Below, piece by piece: positions 47,452 through 59,400 of a stretch of 64,000 bases of DNA. How positions within the stretch are numbered: the stretch's first letter is position 1; every line of letters starts with the position of its first letter. Location of the stretch: NCBI RefSeq assembly GCF_000003815.2, contig NC_049997.1:8064676-8128675 (forward strand), in the 5' to 3' direction. This stretch comes from Branchiostoma floridae (Eukaryota > Chordata > Leptocardii > Amphioxiformes > Branchiostomatidae). The notes beneath the pieces were generated by a model. That model saw only the letters and a list, made by a program, of their open reading frames with translations. It searched no databases and was not told the origin of the DNA. A program made the translations under genes and the position numbers.

Positions 47452-50400
47452 TCACGTAACAGTGGATGCCTCTGGTTTACAGCAACGTTCACACCAGCCT
47501 TTCATCTCCTTCACAAATAGTCTCAACAGGAACTGGAAAAAAATGGCATCATGAGTTCAATAGAGTAATGGCAACATGAGTTCAATAGAGTAAAAAAAAT
47601 GGCATCATGAGTTCAATAGAGTAATGGCAACATGAGTTCAATAGAGTAAAAAAAATGGCATCATGAGTTCAATAGAGTAATGGCAACATGAGTTCAATAG
47701 AGTAAAAAAATGGCATCATGAGTTCAATAGAGTAATGGCAACATGAGTTCAATAGAGTAAAAAAATGGCATCATGAGTTCAATAGAGTAATGGCAACATG
47801 AGTTCAATAGAGTAAAAAAATGGCATCATGAGTTCAATCAAGATAAGTCTGAGTGGAGAAGAAGGATCCATTGCGACCCGTGATGACATCCCTGATGTCC
47901 ACGTTCAAGGTTCAAGGGTTCAAGGACAACATATGAAAAGAGACGGGACCAACACACAAAATCGTGAATACACAAAGATCTGCAAGACTATTAGAAAGAA
48001 CATGGCGCGAGAGATTGCAGCCTATAATGAGAACGAGCAGCTAGAAGCACTGGAAGCCTCCAGAGGACTGAAGTCTGTCAGAAAGAAACAAGTCCTTGGC
48101 AGGAATAAGATGACAACTCTTAAGGAAGAAGATGGTACACTGATCCACGACCTTGACAGAATGGTAAAAAGATGTGAGGAATTCTACGCAAACCTGTACA
48201 GTACAAGACAAACACCTAACACCACAGGAAATACAACTAGTAATGAACAAAACACAGAACAAACACCTCCAATCATGCCATCTGAGGTACGAGCTGCCAT
48301 ACAACGGTTAAAGCTAAACAAAGCCCCAGGGGATGACAACATTACAGCAAGCATCCTGAAGGCTGGAGGAGAACCCCTTGTAAATAAGCTCACGCAGATG
48401 TTCAACAAATGCCTGAGGGAGGGCAAAGTTCCAACTGCTTGGAAAAATGCCTCCATTGTTCTCATCCACAAGAAGGGCGACACAAATGACATCAAAAACT
48501 ACCGTCCAATCAGACTGCTGTCAGTGATCTACAAAGTCTTCTCGCAAATCCTTCTGTGGAGAATGATGACGACTCTAGACCAACACATAACACGAGAACA
48601 AGCTGGATTTAGGTCTAAATTCTCCACCATTGATCACATCCAAGTTGTCAGCCAACTCCAGGAAAAGGCCAATGAATACAAAATTCCACTATGTTTTGCA
48701 TTTGTGGACTATGAAAAGGCGTTCGACTCCATCGAATTTGAGCCGATATTCACAGCACTCGAACACCAAGGTGTTGACCCAGAAATCATCACTCTTATAC
48801 GTGACCTATTAAATGGAGCAACATCCACCCTCAGACTCCATAAAGACAGTGAAAAGATCAAAATGGAAAGAGGAGCACGGCAAGGTGACAGTCTCCAGGA
48901 TGCCATCATCAACAAGATCAACTGGGAGGAAAGAGGGATAAACATTGATGGTGAATACCCGTCCCATCTCCTATTTGCAGATGACATCATCCTAGTGGCA
49001 ACCTCACCACAAGAACTGGAAGAAATGCTACAAGACATACATGATGCTAGCAAGCCAGTAGGTCTCAACATGCACCTAGGGAAGACCAAGGTGATGTATA
49101 ACAAACATGTAGACAAAGCTCCAGTAGTGATAAGTGGAGAAGGAGTAGAACAGGTTAAAAGCTACATCTACCTAGGAAGAAAAGTGTCAGAAGATGGAAG
49201 TCTCCTGCCAGAGATCAAGAGACATATCACACTGGGATGGACAGCTTTTGGAAAAGTGGACAACATCATGAAAAGCCATAAGGTGAGTATAGGACTTAAG
49301 AGAAAAGTTTTTAACCAGTACATTCTCCCAGTGATGACTTACGGAAGCGAGACATGGGCACTAACCACTACTCAGATGGAGATTCTTCGAGTTGCTCAGA
49401 GGAAAATGGAACGGGTAATGCTAGGCATCACACTCCGTGACAGGAAAAGAAACTCCTGGATCCGACTCCAGACAGGAGTTACAGACATCATCACAGCAGT
49501 AAACACAGCTAAACACCCCTGGGCAGGACACGTAGCAAGGCTACAGGACAACAGGTGGACACTACGGGTCACGGAGTGGACTCCCAGAGAATGGAGGAGA
49601 CCCAGAGGGAGGCCATGCACCAGGGGGAGAGACAGCCTGCAGAAACACCTAGGCCCCACCTGGCCACAGACTGCAAGATGCAGAAGAGTCTGGAACAGTT
49701 CAAGGGAGGGGTTCCTCAAAGAGAGCGACAATACCCTGCCATGAGTGAGTGAGTGAGCGAAAAAAAAAAATTCCGAAGACTTAATCAACCTTTGTAAGCA
49801 ATCTGCCTCATGTCAAGCTCTTATAATATAAAGACAATATTTTTTTCATGTCATTTCATCAAACTGAGAGGTGAGTTTGACAACTAGTTGTGACAGATAG
49901 ATCAATGATACACTATCTCCAAGCAGATCCTACAATGGCATAAGATAGTACCAAACTGGCCAAGGAGTGTAGTCAGTCAAGAGGTGTCCTTTTACCATGT
50001 AGCCAAACACACTCCTCAGCCGGCTTCACTCCTCTGCCAGCTTTTGATACTATCTTATGCTACCGTAGGATCTACTTGGAGATTACATGCTACACACAGT
50101 CAACTCAGATTTAAACCTACCAGACAGGCCAGTACATCCGAAGCCATGAGCATGTAGAAGACGTTGTCCCATTGGGCAGCACGTTGGCCTGCTCCTGCCT
50201 TGTTGAGGATGATACCAGCCAACAGTGGGCCAACCGCAGCACCTGTTACAAGAAGAACAAGAGGAAGAAGAACTTTATTGCGCAACGACCGTACACGGTA
50301 CAATGTATGGCAAAAAAAAGAAGAAACAAACTTATCATCCTAATTACTAAAACAAGTATCAAACTTAGTACATATGCAGATTATGAATATTGAATGAAAT

Positions 50401-53400
50401 TTGCATCCTAATTTCTAGAACAATAAGAGCTAGCCTAAATCATTGATATTGAATAACAATCGAGTGGGGCTAATTATGAGTTTCGGCATTTTTTCTTATG
50501 ACAAAGCAGTCCTTAATATATTTACCTATTTCAGCATTGTGGGAGTTACAACAGATGTTTGTTATTTCTCAACACAATATGAAGCTTCAATATGATTTTC
50601 AAAATTGCATGCATGGCAACAAATAAATTATGTGAACAATGTAGGGTTTCATTGGCCTAATTTTCCATACAGTGTACATTTACTAGACTAGCTAACTAAA
50701 AGAAACTCCATGCCAAAATTTAACATCTAATCAAACAATGATAACTTAGATATTGATAAACTCCTATCCTATCCTGTACTTACCTATAGATCCAGTTCCA
50801 TCTATAATGGCTGTAACAGTGGACAAGGCTTTGGCATTCCCCTTCAGACTTTTATGTGTTCCCTGGAGAGAAAGTTAAATGTTATTAGTACATAGCCTGC
50901 TGCAAACACATACACTGGTAGTAAATTGTTAAATCTGTACAACTAATACTAACGTTACATTGTAAAAAAATGCTGCTAAAAAGTACTGTAAATGCAGAAA
51001 TGTTCGCGGTGGATTAATGTTCGCGGTTTTCGCGGTGACCACTTCACCGCGAACTTAAATCCACCGCAAACATTTTTCTATTATTGTATTAGACTGCAGT
51101 CTATGGTGTTACCGCGAATTTAAATCCACCGCGAAAAGTCCTTTTACCCGCTACCGCGAAATTAAATCCCCGCGAACTTAAATGCATTTACAGTAATACA
51201 TTTTACGAGTTATTGTAATAACTATAGCTTGCATCAAGGCCAAAGAGGAAAAGTTTAGCTTGCTGAGGAGCTATTCTTCCAGTGTTCATGTCACAGAGAA
51301 AACAGATGAAATGCACAGTATTTACAGGTTCATCGTACTGGGAAAATTCCCCTAGCTCTTTCCAACCAGCACAATAAGCAGTAGACCACAGCTTAATGTC
51401 CCATCCTAAGGACTGCAACTCATCCAGTAGCATGCATGTCAGGTGAGCGACACAGCCAGGACTCAAATTCACGGCCTCTTGCTCCAGAGGCAAGGTTACT
51501 AACCACAGGACTACACACAGTTCAGTGCGTAGGACTACGTGGGACTATGCATACTACAGTATTACAGAGGAAAATTTGAAATCTAGACCCTCTAAAACGG
51601 CATTTCATGCATTTTGACGGGCAAATTTTGCTGCCAGACTAAGCTAAGTTTGATGGCAATTCTGTTAGAAAGACACATGGTTTTAGCGAGGGCGATGCCC
51701 ACAAAATATTTTCACGATTTCGAGTGCCGAAGGTGCGAGCTGTTGCAAGGTTGGACTTTGGAAATTTCGAAATCTGCACCCTCTGAAACGACATTTTCTG
51801 TATTTTGAGGGACAAGTTTTGCTTGCAGACTATGCTAAATGCCATTTTTGTCAAAGAAAAAGATGTTTGAGGGCGATGACCTAAGCTACCACGCACAAAT
51901 TTTCACCATGTCGTTGTGAGCGCCGGAGGCTTAAGTCATCGCTAGGGAGGTCCGGAGAAAATTTTAAATCTTGACCGTCTGAAACGTCATTTCCTGAATT
52001 TCAGTGGCACATTCTGCTTGTAAACTAAGCTAAGTACGATAGTACAATTTCTATTGGTTTAAAAGATTTTTCAGAGCAACGCTCCCGCAACATGTTGTCC
52101 TGCGTCAAAGACGCAGTCGTCACAAGGGAGGTCTGGCGAAATTTTGAAATCGGGACTCTCTGAAACGCCATTTCTTGCATTTTTAGGGGTAACCTATGCT
52201 GTTAGACTAGCTTGATTTTATGAAATTTCCATCATCAAAAAAATACACAAGGTTTCAGCTTGATTTTTTTTGGGGGGCGACGCCCCCCCAACATATTTTC
52301 CGGGGGGGCAGCCGCCCCCCCCCTGCCCCCCGGTGCCGCCGCCACTGTATTATGAGCTTGTCTTTTGTCATCAGTCTTAGTAAGACACTCAGTCATGTAC
52401 ATACCAGATCTGCAGACACAGCTGTAGTGATGAGTGCATACGGACCGTTCACCAGGAAACCCAGGGCTGCAAGCATACCTGTTGGACAGCACGGAGGTCT
52501 GAATAACTGCATATTCAGACCAAAACTTCCTATTTCAACAATTTAGAATAAATTAGCACGTAGCCATCAATCAGAAGTCCCGATTTTATATCATGATCAG
52601 TTATGATGCTGTAATGTCATAAAAAGTGCCACAAAGGGTGACTGATGAATCTCCAGTGGTCATTATTCTAAATGACCTGATTCAACATGGATGAGAGATA
52701 CTTAGGACATTGACCAATCAGAATGAAAGCCACAGGATATTGACCAATCTGAATGAAAGCCACCCGACATTGACCAATCAGAATGAAAGCCACATTGACC
52801 AATCAAATAAACAGACATATATACATACAACTAAGGGGAAGGAACAATTCATTAGCAACTACTTTTTTAAATGAATGAATTATAAGCCAATATAACTTTG
52901 CAAATACATGGCCTTTTCATACTGTGCTGGCCAAAACAAAGGACTAAAACACAATGTCCATTCAAACTCTAAGCCTGCAAAAACTTAATAAAAAAGTTTG
53001 CTGCAAATTTTGTGAGTCTCAGAACAGAGTTGCTTCAAGACTTTACAAAATAAATAAACTTACCTATAGCTGTTGAGGTGGATGGTTTAGTTTGAAAGAC
53101 AACCTGGGTAACGTAGAGCTGAAAGAAGATGAACAAATAATGTAATATCCATTATTTTTTACCAGTAGTAACTGTTTCCTTTATCTTTACATTATGATGT
53201 ATCATGTTATAGTTGTAAATTCTTTTTTTATTTCATACAAATCATTCTACTTGTGTCAAACTCATTGTTCTTTTAAATATATCTTGAAAAGTTGGCAGAA
53301 GAAAACAATTTCATAGAAAATATAGTCCTTACATAAGATTAAGAATCCTTACAATAAAACTTATAAGTCAATAATATCCCTGCACATTAGCAAGTCTGGT

Positions 53401-56400
53401 AGAAGCTGTTCTGCTAGTTGAAAAATACAGCAAAACACTACACCAAAATCACAAGAACTTTAATCCCATTAAATTGCAGTCAACTACAGATACAATGTGT
53501 GTAGCAAAACATAATGAAGAATTTTAGTCTTACCATAGGTGCCCCAAGTACCAGCATGACCACACAGCACGTGGCTCTCCCCCCTGTAAAGTCTGAAATG
53601 GTACCTGCCAAGAAACCACCTGGGGAAAATAGGTCATTAGAACATCCAAACATGAACAGCAAAACCTATCTCTTCTGTTTCTAAGTACTGAAATCTCTTA
53701 CACTAATTAGATTTACACTAAGACTTGCAGTGCCTTCAAATAAGCAAAAAACAAGTTATTAACTACTTTTACAAGTGGATACTAAGAGGGATTGGCGTTC
53801 AGTTGATACATTATACATTGTATAATCGGGAAGATGTCTTTACAGTTAAGGATACGCAGTGAAAGAACTTTGAAAAAAAAGGTAGGCAAACACAACAACA
53901 TCTTCTCTTCTTTACAATACCATATAATCCTTAAACAAAAATGAAATTAAAGTGGAGTAGTTACTGATAAAAGCAATCAATCAGGGGTACAAAGGTTTTA
54001 TCTTACTCATTTGTTATTCATGACACTAGAAATGACTCCACCTCTGAGGTGTTGCCAAAAAAAATTTTCTTTATTTTCAAACTCACCGACAATTCCTCCC
54101 ACATCGAAGAGAGTTGACATGTCTCCTGACACTGAGGGACTGTAGTCCTCTGAAAGTGATGAACATACAGTAAATGGGTTAAGGTTTCTTCTACAAGTTA
54201 ACACTACTTAAGGTGGTTCACAGTATCTTGTTTCTATGTCAGCGAAAGTTGCATATTTGTTAAAACTTAAAAGCATAAAGACCTTTTATCTAGTTTATGG
54301 CCTTAGGCCATGTTGATTTGATTATATGGATGACATCTGCACGTGCATCAATTTTTGACCGCTTCAAAAAATTAAAGAAAAAGTTTTCAACCATACCTTA
54401 CATTTTAAAATGCTTATCAGATAGCAACCTACCAACAAACTTAATACATAAACCATCCAGCCAGCTGTTCTTGGTTTATCTTGGTGACAAACAGGAAGAC
54501 AGACACACAGACCAACCCTGCCTAAAAATAACCTCAGTCTCTTTTTTTCACAGAGGCAACAAGACAATAACAGTGGGGATCACCTGGTTCACAAAATTCA
54601 AAGGCAGCACAAACCAATCAGAAATGCTGAAACAAATGCCCTTACCTTCATCCCTGATGTACTTAGGCAGCCAATAGAGGAAGGTGTAACTGACCAGCTT
54701 GGCAAAGAACAGGCACATGCTGAATTCTATTACTCCCTACAGGAAAGACAATAAGATGTAGTTAAGTAACAAGTATTGTATTTGATTCCTGTATTCTATG
54801 TATTGCATTTCTATTATAATAGGTTGAAAGAATATTCAATGGAAGTGTAATAGAATTATGCAGAATTAATGACAAAAACGTTCATAACGCATGTCTTTTA
54901 TTCTATAATATTTTATGCAATAATAAATTATGCGTGAAAAACTGTAGAAAGGAAAATATATCTGTACTTATCTATATATTTATTGGTTTGGCTGTTCAGC
55001 ACATACAACCATGTATATGAAAAGATGAAAGTTGAATCTCTACTTCTGGATAAATAATAATAATTCCTGGATGTATAATCTTCACAAACATAACCATGTA
55101 TATGGTACTTAATTAATGAAAGACCTTTTTGTTGTTGTACAGTTAGTGAACAACTTACAGGAATTTTGAGAGCACCCAAAAAACTGATGGCTTTTGGGTT
55201 TGTAGGTCCTCCTGATAGTGGCTTGATCTCTTCACCCAATAATGGCTCTGAATCGGCATGCTGAAAATAAACAAACAAACAAATAAACAAACTGTTACCA
55301 AAACAATCTAACGTGAACACAAAAACTTAACCCCATCCTCTGTAGGGTGCAAACATTTTTATTGTTTAAAAGAATGTAATGAAATAAAATAAAATAAAGA
55401 AAAATGCACACGAAATGTAGAGATAAGATGCATATGGCAATGGATCACTGGGGACATCTAGCAGCGCAGCTTTGTATTGCAGTCTGCAGAAATAAGTAGG
55501 ATTGTTTTTCCCCACATTTTTAGTCACAAAAGTCTTGAATATCAACCCCAGAAGCAGGATAGAGAGGACAGCCAACACCGTCTATCTACCACCAGTTTTC
55601 TACAACAACAACTACAACAACAACAATGGGAATATTACATCTACTGGCAACGATGCCCCCTCGTCAACCACCTCGGTAGTCTCAGTCTCAGACTCATCAC
55701 CATTGCACAGCTGCCACATGGGAATATGTTGCTGTGAGTGAGCAGTGGTGTTAATTCTGTTTACTAGACTAAGAAATTAGGACTATCATCAGAGACTACT
55801 ATTAATCATGGTGGTTCCATGTTAATATTTTCGTCGACTATCTGTCCACTGGGAATTCATGACACCATGATCATGCATTCCCAATGTATTAATACTGTGC
55901 ATTAGAGTGGCCAAACTACAAAATTCAAAACACAGAGATAACATCTTTTCCCTCCCACCACGAAATAAAACCCCTACGAAAGTAAATGAATTTGCATACA
56001 GTACTTTGCAAGAAACAAACTTATTGGACTATGAACACTTCCTGAATGTTACAGATCTAACAGATTCCCTATGATTTCTGCTCCTGGTGATAAAAATATC
56101 TGTAAGCTTACAATATACAACTGCATGTACTCATGGACAATACTGAGAAGCACATTCTAGGTGTTAGGTATATCTATCATTTTCAGATATGTCACAAGGC
56201 ACAAAAATGTATTGTTTAATACAACTTAAAGTAATCCAGTCAAAGTAGAATGAACACAAACATACCGTAGACTGCTCTGCTTGTACTGTGTAGCTGTCTG
56301 TCCTGCTCTTTTTTTCCATCACTATCCCAACTTCCTTTGGTTCTGTGAACGAACAAACATAGCATACAAGTCAACTTCAGACATGGAGCTATGAAGGAAA

Positions 56401-59400
56401 TTGCTCTAGGAACATATTTATTTCTTCATTAACACAAAATCATAACATTAATCATCTGTCAGTAAGTTAGAACATACCACATCATTGCTGCATACCAATA
56501 ATATTCAAAACAGGTGAATACACATCTCTATAGCCTAGGGTACAGAATTTCTATTCTGTTCTTTAGACGGTTGCTGTCTTTGTGATAAAATTCAGAATCT
56601 GTAAATGCAGTCTGTCTTCAGACAGAAGCTTTCTTTCTACTTGTATGCTGCTGATCATATAGATTCAGGGCTCGAAATTCATTTTTGGGATTAGGTGCAC
56701 TGGTGCACCCAGCTGAAAAGACTGGGTGCACAAAAGATTTTTTGGGTGCACCACTTTAATTTAAGTAGAATGTAAAAAAAAAAAACTAATAACAAAACTT
56801 GGTTATAAGCTATCAAATTCTTTTAATTCATTCAACAAGTAACATGACAGACATTTTTATTATCTTTCTAACACTTAGATGTCAAGAATATGATGTATAC
56901 TAGTATACTCAATATCTATCCATACATTAACCTAAGAAAATATTTGTGCACCCACTGAAAAAAAATTGGGTGCACAGTTCCAATTTTGGGTGCACCTGGG
57001 TGCACATGCACCCAGTATTTCGAGCCCTGAGATTAGTCTCTTAGATTTGTAGATACTAGTAACTCATGTAGTGCTCTGTTCTGTATGTATTGTATGTACA
57101 AGTTGCCAAACACTGTTTCCTCTACAGTTGTCGTGCAATAAAGTTCTTCTTCCTCACCTATAGCGAGGGCAAAGGTGTTCTCCAAGAGCTGCCCACTACA
57201 CTAGACATGCTGCCTCTCCCATTGGTCAAACCACTGATGTGGTGATGTTATCATTGGTTGAACTGCTAATTGTGATGGACAGTCAGGATCGACAAAACTA
57301 ACAACTCCACCCACCTGTGACTAGGAAAAAGAAGGCTATGCCCCCTATCAATCTGTCTTCAAACTGCAGAAAAAGAGGGCAATGCCACCTGTCTGACAGG
57401 TGTTCTCTATAACTTAGTATAAGCCATCTTTTGTGCTAATATTACTGATAACTCCACCCACCTGTGACGAGGAAGAAGAAGGCTATAACCCCTACAGAAG
57501 CGATGATGATGCCGGGAACAATGAAGGACAGCCCCCAGGCCTCCGACACGAACGCGGCTGCGATGAGCGAGCCCAGGATGTTCCCTACAGACGTGTGGGA
57601 GTTCCACAGGCCCATGATGAAACCTCGTCTGGAACGGGATGGTTACATACTATTATTTAATAACAATCATCTAAACGTTTCTCCCTATGACTGAATCTTC
57701 TAAACACAAGCTTTGCAGTCATGTGGTGCAGTAGCAGCTAGTTATATTGTATAATATTACACTGAACGACCTGTCGCACCTAGTCTTAACGCATCTGACT
57801 GTATGAAAGTGTTGTCGTTGTTTAAAGCTATACTACGGAATAATTTGCACTCAACTTTGAAAAAGTATAGAACATCTGTTTGTTGGAAGATCACAATTTT
57901 TATACATCATGCTTACATGGTGCTATAATGTCGCAGCATCTCTCCCTGAACATTGGTATGCAATGCTATAGGGTTGATTGAACTAACAATCTAAAGAAAA
58001 AGTAGGAAAAGCTACTTTCTGTTTTGTTCAAATATTCCGTAATATACCTTTAAAGCTATCTAGTGAGCATCCTCTTACATTACTTGGTGGCAATGAGTTC
58101 CATTCTACAATAGTAGAGTGTTATGCACTTATCTAAAAGCAGTTACAATAATTATCATTGATAAAAAGATTTGCTCTCCTTGCATCAATCTTTATGATAG
58201 CTAAGCCCAGAAGTACATCAACAGTTGACCTCTGACCTACCTGCCCTTCCTAACCAGCTGCCCACGCAGGTGACCACAGCTGGCCAGCCGGTGGCCTGTA
58301 CCACTCCTGCTACAGCCTGGGGGTGGGCAGGGGTAACAAATGAGAAAATATGACAAGTGATGCCAAAAATACATGTACGGCAGCCTTGCCGTTTATCTAT
58401 ATAAAAACAATCATATTCCATTTTTTCAATTTGTCAAAATAAATAGGCTTGTTATTTCATATTTCTTTATGAGGCTATTGTAACAGTGGTGTTCAAGTAC
58501 TGCCTATCGTCCTTGCCCAAGGGCACTAGTGCTTTTGTGGCGACAGCAATAGCAGTCGTGATTTGTGATCCGGCTGCCCGGGTTCGGCGCGGGTTCGAAT
58601 CCCGGGAGTCGGGATGTTGTTTCTTTCTGTTCTACTCGCCCCTCTGGTTGTTTCACTATGACTCTAAAATCCAAATTTAGCAGGGAAGAAATTTGAGACT
58701 TCATACTAGTCACGTAAGTAATTATAACCATGTAGGAAAAATAAATGGTTGTTGAATTTCATAGTGCTGGATTCTAAAGGTGCAAGGTTTCACTGTATAA
58801 AGTAAATGAATGAATGAGTGAGTGAGTGAGGAAATGAATGAATCATTTACTGAATGACTGAATGACTGAATGAATGAATAAATGAATGAAGGAAGGAATG
58901 AAGGAAGGAATGAAGGAACAAACAAATGAAGATGTAATACCTGTACTATAACAAAGAAGGCGACAGTGTGAATGTTCCAGTAGGGAATATGACATACCTG
59001 TACTATAACAAAGAAGGCCACAGTGTGAATGTTCCAGTAGTGAATATGTGAATATGACATACCTGTACTATAACAAAGAAGGCGACAGTGTGAATGTTCC
59101 AGTAGTGAATATGTGAATATGACATACCTGTACTATAACAAAGAAGGCCACAGTGTGAATGTTCCAGTAGTGAATATGTGAATATGACATACCTGTACTA
59201 TAACAAAGAAGGCGACAGTGTGAATGTTCCAGTAGTGAATATGTGAATATGACATACCTGTACTATAACAAAGAAGGCCACAGTGTGAATGTTCCAGTAG
59301 TACCCCAGCCCGAACAGTGCCGTCATCAGGCCACTACTGAGCATGCCCAGAACCAGGAAGTACCTCAGGTTACTGCGTTCAGCAATGTGGCCGCTGCAGA

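Noticed and set aside
52235-52546. Gly/Pro-rich frames near 52.3 kb
   Set aside because: They come from the G/C homopolymer patch of the tandem repeat and overlap SLC37 exon 14.
58560-58615. tRNA gene
   Set aside because: Only the T-arm/B box fits; no acceptor, D or anticodon stem can be paired.
58722-59060. Separate membrane protein frame with repeated YWNIHTVAFFVIVQ
   Set aside because: It is the array of duplicated SLC37 exon 5 ends.
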